Assembly: GCF_900299525.1 (NCBI RefSeq)
Contig: NZ_OMKA01000026.1
Span: 372,001 to 436,000, forward strand
Source: Aquimarina sp. Aq78
GTDB lineage: Bacteria; Bacteroidota; Bacteroidia; Flavobacteriales; Flavobacteriaceae
DNA: 64,000 nt
Direction of reading: 5' to 3'
The position numbers were made by a program, and so were the translations under genes. The notes under the pieces were generated by a model that saw nothing but the letters and a program-made list of their open reading frames with translations, did no database searches and was not told where the DNA came from. This document shows, in pieces, positions 8,700 through 16,544 of the stretch (within the stretch, counting starts at the first letter, position 1; every line of letters begins with the position of its first letter).

Positions 8700-9758
8700 T
8701 CATGCCTTATTTTGAGGTTTACGAGGTTGCCTTTTTAGAGGGTTTTTGGTTAATTCGTTATACTCATTTCTGTTTTTGAAAATCCTTAATGCAGCAAAAA
8801 CTGATTCTTTAAAAGAACTATTGTCAGCTAGATTTTTCCCTGCAATTTCAAAAGCAGTACCGTGATCTGGAGAAGTGCGAACTTTATGTAAGCCTGCAGT
8901 ATAATTTACTCCTTTGCCAAAAGAGAGTGTTTTAAAAGGAATTAATCCCTGATCATGATATGAAGCTACAACAGCATCAAAAGCTTTATAATTATTAGAG
9001 CCAAAAAAACTATCTGCTGCGTAGGGACCATATACTAATATGCCAGATTCATTAATTTTTTGGATCGTTGGTTTTAATACATCTTCATCTTCTTTACCAA
9101 TTACGCCGTTGTCTCCGCTATGAGGATTGATTCCTAGTACTGCGATCTTTGGTTTTGAGATGCCAAAATCCTGTTTAAGTGCATGATGAATAGTATCTAT
9201 TTTTTGTTCGATCAATTCTGGTGTTATCGTATCGGCAATATCTTTAACGGCCACATGATCAGTAAGTAATCCTACTTTTAGATCATCGGTGATCATAAAC
9301 ATAAGGCTATTTCCTTCTAGTTCCTGATCCAGATAATCAGTATGTCCCGGGAATTTAAATTCTTCAGATTGAATACTATGTTTATTAATAGGTGCGGTGA
9401 CCAGCACATCAATTTGATCATTTTTTAAAGCTTCGGTTGCAGATTTAAGTGATTTGATCGCATAGCTTCCTACTTTTTCATCTTCTTGCCCAAAATTAAT
9501 ACTAACGGCTTCCTTCCAAACATTAAGAACATTTATTTTACCATCCAGAATTTGAGATGTCTTATCTATACCATGAAGGTTTATGTTGCTTTTATATTGT
9601 TTTTTTAAGAAAGAAAGAATTTTTACCGAGGCAAAAATTACCGGAGTACAAAAATCTAACATTCGCGAATCTTCAAAAGTTTTAAGGATAACTTCACTTC
9701 CTATTCCGTTAAGATCACCAATAGAAATCCCTAATCTTATTTTTTCTTCTTTCTTCAT
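8700..9758 (-). CDS. pdxA: 4-hydroxythreonine-4-phosphate dehydrogenase
   Basis: 352 residues. It starts with RLGISIGDLNGIGSEVILK, typical of PdxA. TAPINKHSI and FPGHTDYL hold the substrate and first metal-ligand regions. INPHSGDNG and ASYHDQGLIPFKTL are the other conserved PdxA motifs with metal-binding His and Asp residues. It acts in the DXP-dependent pyridoxal phosphate pathway with NAD. It is divergent from ribE (87 bp apart) and lies 175 bp upstream of the YceD-family gene. Confidence 0.95.
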   Translation of the reverse strand: MKKEEKIRLGISIGDLNGIGSEVILKTFEDSRMLDFCTPVIFASVKILSFLKKQYKSNINLHGIDKTSQILDGKINVLNVWKEAVSINFGQEDEKVGSYAIKSLKSATEALKNDQIDVLVTAPINKHSIQSEEFKFPGHTDYLDQELEGNSLMFMITDDLKVGLLTDHVAVKDIADTITPELIEQKIDTIHHALKQDFGISKPKIAVLGINPHSGDNGVIGKEDEDVLKPTIQKINESGILVYGPYAADSFFGSNNYKAFDAVVASYHDQGLIPFKTLSFGKGVNYTAGLHKVRTSPDHGTAFEIAGKNLADNSSFKESVFAALRIFKNRNEYNELTKNPLKRQPRKPQNKA

Positions 9759-9845
9759 TATATAAACTACTTTATCAGTATTTTTGAAATCTAAAATCAG
9801 ACTTCAAACTTCAAGGTCACAAATTTAATTAAATAATTCGCATTT

Positions 9846-10433
9846 ATGTTTACAGGAATCATCGAAGAATTAGGAATTGTTACTTCTTTACAAACTAATA
9901 AAGAAAATCTGGATATTACAGTACGTGCGAATTTTACCTCAGAATTGAAGATTGATCAAAGCATAGCGCATAATGGGGTTTGTTTAACCGTGGTATCTAT
10001 TAATGAAGATATGTATACAGTTACGGCGATCAAAGAAACGCTGGATAAGACCAATCTTAATACCCTTGCAGTTGATACTATTGTAAATCTGGAAAGAGGA
10101 ATGAAATTAGGGGATAGGTTAGATGGGCATATTGTACAAGGACATGTGGATCAAACTGCAATTTGCACAGCAATTACAGAAGCTGATGGAAGTTGGTACT
10201 TTACTTTTGATTATGATCCATCATTAAATAATATCACTATAGAAAAAGGATCGGTAACAGTTAATGGAGTTAGTTTGACTGTGGTTAATTCTAAAAAGAA
10301 TGAATTTAGTGTTGCTATTATTCCGTATACATATGAACATACAAACTTTAATACTTTTAAAGTAGGCAGTGTTGTTAACCTTGAGTTTGATGTTATTGGT
10401 AAATACGTAAAACGAATTACAGAGCTAAGATAA
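9846..10433 (+). CDS. ribE: Riboflavin synthase alpha subunit
   Basis: 195 residues with the two internally repeated lumazine-binding domains. Repeat 1 starts MFTGIIEELGIV and contains SIAHNGVCLTVV. Repeat 2, from about residue 97, contains GHIVQGHVDQTA and GSVTVNGVSLTVV. The enzyme dismutates two 6,7-dimethyl-8-ribityllumazine molecules to riboflavin. Single gene, divergent from pdxA, with no other rib genes in the window. Confidence 0.96.
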   Translation: MFTGIIEELGIVTSLQTNKENLDITVRANFTSELKIDQSIAHNGVCLTVVSINEDMYTVTAIKETLDKTNLNTLAVDTIVNLERGMKLGDRLDGHIVQGHVDQTAICTAITEADGSWYFTFDYDPSLNNITIEKGSVTVNGVSLTVVNSKKNEFSVAIIPYTYEHTNFNTFKVGSVVNLEFDVIGKYVKRITELR

Positions 10434-10555
10434 CTTACTTCATAGTGTTCATTAGTAGGTGTTATAACTTTCCTTAGCTACCTTATTCCTGATAAAGAAA
10501 AGGCTAAAAGAATTTATAATTACTTATTCGTAATAAATAATAAGGAAAGTTGAAA

Positions 10556-10588
10556 GAAGTAGAATGGTAATTATACCAATTCTACTTC
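10556..10588 (-). terminator. Hairpin overlapping the end of the small-ORF transcript
   Basis: The arms GAAGTAGAATGGTA (10556-10569) and 10574-10588 pair with a single bulged A and a 4-nt loop. On the minus strand the hairpin is followed by TTTC. The stop codon of the 51-aa ORF (10571-10573) sits in and beside the loop, so the last codons form one arm. A further inverted repeat (10466-10476 with 10541-10551, 11-bp arms) lies between this and ribE and may end the ribE transcript. Confidence 0.55.
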
Positions 10589-10726
10589 GTTAAATTTAAA
10601 AAGTGAAACCCTGTTTCTTCCGATCTTTAAGAGTACTCCTCCCAGATCACTTAAAGTAGAGCAGGATTCGAAATCCAATACTTTGCCAAAATACTGGCTT
10701 TTTGCATCAATTACTTTATACCGCAT
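10571..10726 (-). CDS. Small ORF, 51 aa, possible PRC-barrel-like fold
   Basis: This frame encodes MRYKVIDAKSQYFGKVLDFE and ends KFNEVELV, with GGVLLKIGRNRVSLF in between. The alternation of hydrophobic and charged residues and the GKV.DFE / LLKIG..RVSLF pattern suggest a small beta barrel similar to PRC or SH3-like domains (inference). It ends inside a hairpin that looks like a terminator. It is in the same frame as the 28-aa ORF just upstream, with one TAA and 15 nt between them. The pair could therefore be one broken ~85-codon gene or two separate peptides. Confidence 0.5.
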   Translation of the reverse strand: MRYKVIDAKSQYFGKVLDFESCSTLSDLGGVLLKIGRNRVSLFKFNEVELV

Positions 10727-10741
10727 AATTCTAGATTTGAT

Positions 10742-10828
10742 TTATTTTCCCAATTTTTCGTTATCGTAGTTCTTTCCCCAAAAAACATACCATACCGTAT
10801 CAAATTCAAAAGTAAATTTAATAGACAT
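10742..10828 (-). CDS. Tiny ORF, 28 aa, upstream of and in frame with the 51-aa ORF
   Basis: The ORF reads MSIKFTFEFDTVWYVFWGKN followed by eight more residues, mostly aromatic and charged, and stops with TAA at 10742-10744. The next in-frame Met, five codons after the stop, begins the 51-aa ORF. Translation of the leader peptide could regulate the second ORF, or the TAA could be a nonsense mutation. No match is recognised. Confidence is limited by length. Confidence 0.35.
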   Translation of the reverse strand: MSIKFTFEFDTVWYVFWGKNYDNEKLGK

Positions 10829-11203
10829 GATTGGTTTTTTAAAATAAACTTATCAGGTTTTATTAACAACAGTTATTGATTTTAAGAATTAAATAACTGT
10901 AAATCAAATGGTTAAATATTTGTTGGTTTTCGTTGTATTCTTGCTTTTTTAAGTGAAAATTTGAAAAATAAAGGCATAAAAGTGAAATATATTTATTGGA
11001 ATCATTCCTAATTTTGTATTTTTGTATTGGAATTATTCCTAAACAGAAATATGAATTATCAATTAAAATTTTAAGATTTACTTAAGCTTTTTTTGGTTAA
11101 TCTTTTAAAGTTCTGGCATACGTTTTGCAAAAACAGAGATAACTTCGAATCGTATACCTATGAGAATATGGATACTTAACCTAGTGCAAATGACTCTTAT
11201 GTT
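10829..11203. promoter_or_regulatory. Divergent regulatory region with two palindromic operator candidates
   Basis: This gene-free 375 bp separates the minus-strand small ORFs from the plus-strand 112-aa gene. GGAATCATTCC (10998-11008) and GGAATTATTCC (11029-11039) are perfect palindromes whose centres are 31 bp apart, about three helical turns. Both share flanking ATT and TAA bases. A TAATTTTG -7-like element (11009-11016) lies between them on the plus strand. A different inverted repeat, ACAGTTATT (10869-10877) with AATAACTGT (10892-10900), lies closer to the small ORFs. Confidence 0.55.
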
Positions 11204-11542
11204 ATGAGTGGTATTAACTACGAAATACAAAATAGAAAATTACAATCGTATAAGCATACTTTTGATTATGACTTCTGCAAAAGAAAGTATGATGAGTATG
11301 CACATATGACATTAGATGAATTTAGAGAATGTTTAAAAGATGCTCAAAAACTAGGAGAGATAGGTCATTTGTGTTGTTTTATTCTGTGGGTAAAAAATAA
11401 GGCTAAGTATGAGTATAGAGATAGCTTAGGTGATTATGGATTAATTCACTTATTATTTCATTGCCTGGAAAATAAACACCATGCAGAAGTGCATGCCGAA
11501 TATATTCACATGTTATTTAAGGAGGATATTAAGTTGGTATAG
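11204..11542 (+). CDS. Hypothetical protein, 112 aa
   Basis: I do not recognise a family. The protein is soluble and rich in aromatic, His and Cys residues (CCFILW, HLLFHCLENKHHAEVHAEYIHMLF). The C-terminal half has closely spaced His and Glu on what looks like a helix, which could bind metal (inference). The N-terminal half (YKHTFDYDFCKRKYDEYAHMTLDEFRECLKDA) is predicted helical. It is flanked upstream by tandem palindromes and lies convergent with the M29 peptidase gene. It could be an accessory gene under dedicated control. Confidence 0.6.
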   Translation: MSGINYEIQNRKLQSYKHTFDYDFCKRKYDEYAHMTLDEFRECLKDAQKLGEIGHLCCFILWVKNKAKYEYRDSLGDYGLIHLLFHCLENKHHAEVHAEYIHMLFKEDIKLV

Positions 11543-11648
11543 TTTTCTTTCTTCTAAAACAAGGGTAAAAGAGGACTAATTTTACGTTTTAGTATATCTA
11601 AATAACAAATAATATTATCTACGATTTGTTTTGCTAATCTTTTGTGTG

Positions 11649-12749
11649 TTATATAAGAAACTTTCCATTTTCATAGATCAGTTTTCCGTCTGCCAATATC
11701 TTACCTCCTTGTGTCATATCTGTAATCATATCCCAATGAATGATAGATTTGTTTTTAGCTCCAGTTTGAAAATACGATTGTCCTACCGCCATATGTATAG
11801 TACCTCCTATTTTTTCATCAAATAAAATGTTTTTTGTGGCTTGCTGTATATTGTAATTGGTTCCAATAGCTACTTCTCCAAAATAATTAGCTCCCGGAAC
11901 TTTAAATATGTCATCTAATAGTTCTTGTCCTTCTTCTGCTTTCCAGTCTATAATTTTACCATCCTTAACTGTTAGTGTAATTCCCTTCACGATATGACCT
12001 TCAAATACAGAAGGTAAGCTAAAATATGCTGTTCCGTTCACACTATCTTCAATTGGCCCGGTAAATACTTCTCCGCTTGGCATGTTTGTTCGCCCGTCTG
12101 AGTTTATCCATTTACGTTCTTTAACACTAAACTGTATGTCGGTTCCTTTGGTGATGTACTGTACCTTGTCTACATTGTTTAAATAATCAACAATGTTTTG
12201 TTGTTCTTTTCGTATTTGTAACCAAGAAGCTTTAGGATCTTCTTCAAAAAGATGACAAGCATTAAAGACAAAATGAGAATATTCTTCTAGTGACATGCCT
12301 GCCATTTGAGCACCTGCTTGTGTTGGGTATAAGCATAAGGTTCGTTTTAAACTACCGTTGGCAGTTCTTTTGTAATAATGTTCTGTTACTGGTTTTAAAG
12401 TTTCTTTGTGTTTTCGTTGTTTTTGAGCATCTATATTTTGATTTTCGATAAGGTTATGAGGAGCCATGATTTTAAGATAAGCATCAAAATGCTCCATCGC
12501 ATGTGCATACAATACGGGAGGTTGATTTAATTGCTTTTCTTCAGAATTATCAATTTTAATTTTATGAGCTTCGCTAAATTCTAATTGATATTCTACGTGC
12601 GCTCCAGCTTTGATAGCAGCTCTAAAAACTTCTCGTACTAATGGTTCTGCAAGTGTTGTACTTTGAATAAATAGTTTATCTCCCGGTTGTATATCTAGGG
12701 AGTAATGTACCAATAGATCTGCGTATTTTTTTAATATAGATGAATTCAT
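11649..12749 (-). CDS. M29-family aminopeptidase (aminopeptidase T-like)
   Basis: 366 residues. The N-terminal half reads ILKKYADLLVHYSLDIQPGD, then VREVFRAAIKAGAHVEY, characteristic of M29 aminopeptidases. Catalytic-domain motifs include SDGRTNMPSGEVFTGP, with the metal-binding Glu, and later FGEVAIGTNYNI and IHMAVGQSY. The family hydrolyses N-terminal residues from peptides using a two-metal centre. It is the last gene of an eight-gene minus-strand cluster, 13 bp after a RidA-family gene. Confidence 0.92.
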   Translation of the reverse strand: MNSSILKKYADLLVHYSLDIQPGDKLFIQSTTLAEPLVREVFRAAIKAGAHVEYQLEFSEAHKIKIDNSEEKQLNQPPVLYAHAMEHFDAYLKIMAPHNLIENQNIDAQKQRKHKETLKPVTEHYYKRTANGSLKRTLCLYPTQAGAQMAGMSLEEYSHFVFNACHLFEEDPKASWLQIRKEQQNIVDYLNNVDKVQYITKGTDIQFSVKERKWINSDGRTNMPSGEVFTGPIEDSVNGTAYFSLPSVFEGHIVKGITLTVKDGKIIDWKAEEGQELLDDIFKVPGANYFGEVAIGTNYNIQQATKNILFDEKIGGTIHMAVGQSYFQTGAKNKSIIHWDMITDMTQGGKILADGKLIYENGKFLI

Positions 12750-12762
12750 TTTTTAGTATTAA

Positions 12763-13140
12763 TTATTCGATTATTGCTGCTGTTGTTACGATTTCAATGA
12801 GGCAACCGAGATGTAATTCGGCATTACCAACTACTGCTCTGGCGGGTTTGTGATCTCCAAAAAAATCAGCATATACTTTGTCTACTGTTGCCCAGTGTGC
12901 AACATCAGTAATAAAAATCTCATTTCTGATAATATGATTTTTATTACTACCAGCTTCTTTTAGTGTGAGTTCTATATTCTGTAGAAGCAATTTTGTCTGT
13001 GCTTCAATACCTACAGGGACTTCTTTGGTAATTGGATGTATTGGTAATTGCCCGCTTAAGTAAAGTGTGCCTTTATGTTCTACCCACATAGCGTAGTGTC
13101 CATTACTTTTGGGTGTATTTGATATCTCATTTGTTTCCAT
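12763..13140 (-). CDS. RidA-family enamine/imine deaminase, catalytic Arg present
   Basis: The frame opens at 13167, but METNEISNTPKSNGHYAMW from 13140 matches the usual RidA N-terminus better, giving 125 residues. Family motifs are LYLSGQLPIH, VFITD-like IFITDVAHWATVDKVYADFF and KPARAVVGNAEL, where the Arg aligns with the catalytic Arg of canonical RidA, followed by LIEIVTTAAI. RidA proteins hydrolyse reactive enamines/imines released by PLP enzymes. Some relatives (2-aminomuconate deaminase, for example) act in catabolic routes. It sits between a PhzF gene (8 bp) and the M29 aminopeptidase (13 bp). Confidence 0.88.
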   Translation of the reverse strand: METNEISNTPKSNGHYAMWVEHKGTLYLSGQLPIHPITKEVPVGIEAQTKLLLQNIELTLKEAGSNKNHIIRNEIFITDVAHWATVDKVYADFFGDHKPARAVVGNAELHLGCLIEIVTTAAIIE

Positions 13141-13175
13141 ATTTTTTATTTGAGTTTGGTTGTTCAAAATGGTTT

Positions 13176-14015
13176 TTAAATATTTCGCGCACTTCCTGAT
13201 ATTTTTACACTAGCCCCAATTGTAGAGGTGTATTCGACTATTAATCGTGATGGAGATCCCATATCTTCACCCTGGATAATTTCAAATTTAGTATTCCCTT
13301 TCCAATGTATATCACGCAAATAACCAGCTAGAGCGGCAGCGGCAGCTCCTGTAGCAGGATCTTCGTATACTCCTCCAGAAGCAAATGCATTTCTGGAATG
13401 AAATACATTATCGGCATCTAACCACAGTAAACTTATGGTAACCAGGCCTTCTTTAAGCATAAGAGCTTTGGTCTTTTCAAATTCATACTTCATATTGGCT
13501 ACCGTTTTTCGATCATTTACTACAAGAATGAGGTGTTTGGCCCCTGCAAACGCATATCGAATCGGAAAATCTACATGCAGTGCTGAAGCAGGAAGATTGA
13601 AAAAATCAAGAACATCATCTATAACGGTTTGTGGTGCAGGTTTTGACCAGGTTTCAGGCGATTGTAGTGTTACTTTAAAATCATTTCCTGTGGTTTTTTT
13701 AACGGCAACACTAATTTCTCCGTTGTTTAAAAACAGCTTGTATGTTCCTTCTCCATGGTTTTGTCCCAGACCTGCTCCTGTGGCAATGGTAGCATGACCA
13801 CAAAAATCGACTTCTATTTCGGGAGAAAAATATCGAATACGCCACCCATCGTCTTTGGGATGTAAAAAAGCAGTTTCAGAATATCCTACCTCTTTAGCAA
13901 TGCTAAACATTTCTTCTTCTTTCGGCATTTTGTCTGTTATGACAACGCCCGCAGGATTTCCTCCTTTGCTGTCATAAGAGAAAGCTGCTATTTTTTGAAT
14001 TTTTATTGCTTTCAT
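13176..14015 (-). CDS. PhzF-family isomerase/epimerase (downstream paralogue)
   Basis: 279 residues of the PhzF branch of the diaminopimelate-epimerase fold. It shows the GGNPAGVV loop at about 19-25, EVGYSETAFL with the family's catalytic acid Glu47, VDFCGHATIATG for the first phosphate-like loop, and EDPATGAAAAALAGYL for the second. PhzF isomerises a dihydroanthranilate in phenazine synthesis, but most family members have unknown substrates. The start overlaps the stop of the upstream PhzF gene by 4 bp (ATGA), so the two are translationally coupled. Confidence 0.9.
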   Translation of the reverse strand: MKAIKIQKIAAFSYDSKGGNPAGVVITDKMPKEEEMFSIAKEVGYSETAFLHPKDDGWRIRYFSPEIEVDFCGHATIATGAGLGQNHGEGTYKLFLNNGEISVAVKKTTGNDFKVTLQSPETWSKPAPQTVIDDVLDFFNLPASALHVDFPIRYAFAGAKHLILVVNDRKTVANMKYEFEKTKALMLKEGLVTISLLWLDADNVFHSRNAFASGGVYEDPATGAAAAALAGYLRDIHWKGNTKFEIIQGEDMGSPSRLIVEYTSTIGASVKISGSARNI

Positions 14016-14914
14016 AGTGTTATTGTGGTTTTAAAAACGATTACTGCATCGCCAGCAATTTGTATCATAACAGGGTTATTATTTTCTATATTCACTTTTA
14101 CATTCATATACCCGGTTCGATTCATGGTTTCGCCTTGTTTGATCTTAAAATCGAATAATTTTCCGTTGTGGTTTACCAAATTGTGATGTACTATATAGGC
14201 ACCCAAAGGTCCATTAGCATTTCCGGTTACCGGATCTTCATTAATGCCTATGGCTGGAGCAAACATGCGACCATTGATCAAACAGTCTTTTTCATTAGAA
14301 TCAAAAGTAAATACATAATATCCATTACATTGTATGTTCTGACTTAACTCTGCCAGTTTAGAAAAATTTGGTTTTAAATGATTAAGAACTTCGTTTTTAT
14401 GAATACCAATCATTACTTTAGAATGTCCTGTAGAAACAATTTGAATAGGGTAGTCATTATTGATTTGGTTTTCAGAAAGCCCTAAAGCAGTACTAATTTC
14501 CTGGCTCGTTTTTTTATCGAAAGGAGGTTCGAATTTAATTGCTCCCTGTGTCATTTCTATTTTATAATCATCATCTTTTCTATGGATTGCAAATGGTAAA
14601 ACTCCTACTTTGGTTTTTATTTTCAATATGCAAGAATCAAGATTTTCGGATATGGCCTTGGCATACATTGCCGCAATAGTAGCGTGACCGCAAATAGGAA
14701 CTTCTACCGTAGGGGTAAAATATCGTATAACGCCATCATTATCGTTGCTATCAGAAGGAAAGATAAATGCTGTTTCAGAGTTGTTTAATTCTCTCGCGAT
14801 AGCCAGCATTTGTGCATCATCTAATCCTGTTGCATTAATTACAACTCCAGCAGGGTTTCCTTTAAATTTTTCTTTGGTGAAGGCATCTATTTGGTATACG
14901 GTAAATTTTTTCAT
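14012..14914 (-). CDS. PhzF-family isomerase/epimerase (upstream paralogue)
   Basis: 300 residues. It has GNPAGVVINATG, ELNNSETAFIF with Glu47 at the catalytic position, VPICGHATIAAMYA, and EDPVTGNANGPLGAYIVHH near residue 230. The NxSETAF context is closer to classical PhzF than that of its neighbour. PhzF proteins act as dimers, and two coupled divergent paralogues might form a heterodimer or handle two successive substrates (inference). The neighbours RidA and FAA-fold hydratase point to an amine-containing small-molecule pathway. Confidence 0.9.
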   Translation of the reverse strand: MKKFTVYQIDAFTKEKFKGNPAGVVINATGLDDAQMLAIARELNNSETAFIFPSDSNDNDGVIRYFTPTVEVPICGHATIAAMYAKAISENLDSCILKIKTKVGVLPFAIHRKDDDYKIEMTQGAIKFEPPFDKKTSQEISTALGLSENQINNDYPIQIVSTGHSKVMIGIHKNEVLNHLKPNFSKLAELSQNIQCNGYYVFTFDSNEKDCLINGRMFAPAIGINEDPVTGNANGPLGAYIVHHNLVNHNGKLFDFKIKQGETMNRTGYMNVKVNIENNNPVMIQIAGDAVIVFKTTITL

Positions 14915-15016
14915 GCGACTATTTTTTTTTGAAACCTATATGGGGTAGTCAATGTCCTTTTGAGCGGTATAGGAACTCAAGAAGATGTTTACTCCATTAT
15001 TAACTATCCTATATAT

Positions 15017-15799
15017 CTAGGTGACTGTAAATTCGATAGTTCCCAGAGCTCCATATGTGGCAGTATAAGAGCCTTTGGTTAGCTGGGTTATTTGTCCAAC
15101 TGTGCCTGTCATGAGTATGTGTTCTGGGGTAATTGGGTATCCTTGGTCCAAAATTTTATTGATTAACCATGCTAATGATGTCCATTGGTTTCCCATGGAG
15201 TCACTTCCTTTTCCTCTACTAATTTCTTCTTTGTTTAATGCCAAGGTTATAATCTCTTCATTAATATTTACATCTGCATTCACTGGTTCTCCTAGAATAA
15301 TTACAGCACCAGCACCATTGGTCGCGATCATATCCTTTTGGGTTAACCTGGACATATCTGGATGTTTGATATCCGGGATTTCAATCATAGGTACAATTTC
15401 TTTCACTAATTCTTTTACGGTACTTAAAGTTACCTTTTTTGTGATTTCTGATCTCATTCGGTAACCGATTTCTGTTTCCAGAATTGGATTTTTAAATTCA
15501 GAGATTTTAATTTCTGTAGTGTTGAAATGAAGTCCAGAAGCAAATCGTGCTGCAGCAAGTGGTTGGGTTGCTCCGAATTTTTTTTGAGAACCTTCAGATG
15601 TCATACCTGCTTCGTAGGCAACGATGGTATCATTTTCTGATACTTCCTGTACCAAATGTTTCTGAATCTGATAAGCTTCATCTGAGGTTAGTACTACATC
15701 AAAATCTGAAAGATAAGGTAGTGAGACCTCTTTCTTGTATGCGGCCATCATTTCTGATCTGTACGATTGAATTTTCGAGTTGGAAATATTATCTTTCAT
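15017..15799 (-). CDS. 2-keto-4-pentenoate hydratase/4-oxalocrotonate decarboxylase-like (FAA fold)
   Basis: 260 residues. NPILETEIGYRM gives the metal-binding acidic pair of the MhpD/DmpE/DmpH group. The earlier AYQIQKHLV and AYEAGMTSEGSQKKFG match the AYxVQ..... and GxKxGLTS positions of those enzymes, although the usual Lys region reads AYEAGMTS here. The C-terminus GNQWTSLAWLINKILDQG followed by MTGTVGQI is also typical. These enzymes hydrate or decarboxylate 2-oxo acids from meta-cleavage or aminomuconate pathways. It lies in the RidA/PhzF cluster, 102 bp upstream of the PhzF pair. Confidence 0.85.
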   Translation of the reverse strand: MKDNISNSKIQSYRSEMMAAYKKEVSLPYLSDFDVVLTSDEAYQIQKHLVQEVSENDTIVAYEAGMTSEGSQKKFGATQPLAAARFASGLHFNTTEIKISEFKNPILETEIGYRMRSEITKKVTLSTVKELVKEIVPMIEIPDIKHPDMSRLTQKDMIATNGAGAVIILGEPVNADVNINEEIITLALNKEEISRGKGSDSMGNQWTSLAWLINKILDQGYPITPEHILMTGTVGQITQLTKGSYTATYGALGTIEFTVT

Positions 15800-15947
15800 A
15801 AAGTACTTGTTTCAATTAAATTTTTACCGGAATCTACCTGGCAAACTCTTTAGCTCTAGTTTTTGACTGTCTATTTAATATCTCTACAGGTAAACTAAGA
15901 TGATTTATGCGGTTTATTTCACATCATATAGATTGTTGAAATGGATG

Positions 15948-16091
15948 CTATTTAAATCTTGAAGCATCTTCTGCTCCGGGGATTCTAAAAGTTTTTAACC
16001 AATCGGTAATAGATTGAATAAAAACTTTGGTAGTGCTCTTTTCTCTTACTACTGAACAATCATTAGGTAAACATTCTACATTACAATTCAT
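15948..16091 (-). CDS. Small cysteine-containing protein, 47 aa
   Basis: A 48-codon frame not overlapping its neighbours encodes MNCNVECLPNDCSVVREKS, then a segment ending DWLKTFRIPGAEDASRFK. Cys3, Cys7 and Cys12 lie in the first dozen residues (spacing C-x3-C-x4-C) and the rest is amphipathic without further Cys. There is no signal peptide. It sits in line with the cluster, 52 bp after the Arg-less RidA gene and 148 bp before the hydratase. It could be a metal-binding accessory subunit, a regulator, or a ribosomal peptide precursor. I recognise no family. Confidence 0.55.
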   Translation of the reverse strand: MNCNVECLPNDCSVVREKSTTKVFIQSITDWLKTFRIPGAEDASRFK

Positions 16092-16143
16092 AAATTATGA
16101 GTATTTAAGGGTTAGTACTAATTTTTAATTCATTTTTGTATAG

Positions 16144-16533
16144 TTAATCTGCTATAGCTGTAAATTCTATTTCTACCAACATATCAGGATTAATTAGCTT
16201 GGCTATTTCTACCATTGCGGTAGTGGGCTTTATAGTGCCAAAATATTCCCCATGTGCTTTTCCTATAGCTTCCCATTGGGATATATCGGTAGTATAAATT
16301 CTTGTTCGTATCACATTGTCTAAACTATATCCCATATCTTCCAAAACATTTTTAGCAGTTTCTATAATTGTTTTGGTTTGAAGATAAGGATCGTCTATAC
16401 CAATAATATCCCCATCTTTACCAGTAGCAGTAGTACCAGAGACTTCAATAATATTTCCTACTTTTACAGCTCTGGAATAACCAACGATATCTTCCCAGGG
16501 GCTACCAGACGAAATGTTTTTTCTGTTTTTCAT
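16144..16533 (-). CDS. RidA-superfamily protein lacking the catalytic Arg
   Basis: 129 residues with the RidA fold signature: KVGNIIEVSGTTATG, NVIRTRIYTTDISQWEAIGKAHGEYFG and DMLVEIEFTAIAD. Where canonical RidA has P-x-R before the VEVA strand, this protein reads KPTTAMVEIAKL, so the catalytic Arg is replaced by Thr. Rid subfamilies without that Arg generally lack enamine deaminase activity. It may act on another substrate or be structural. It is 11 bp downstream of the CGNR regulator gene. Confidence 0.88.
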   Translation of the reverse strand: MKNRKNISSGSPWEDIVGYSRAVKVGNIIEVSGTTATGKDGDIIGIDDPYLQTKTIIETAKNVLEDMGYSLDNVIRTRIYTTDISQWEAIGKAHGEYFGTIKPTTAMVEIAKLINPDMLVEIEFTAIAD

Positions 16534-16544
16534 TTTATATAATT

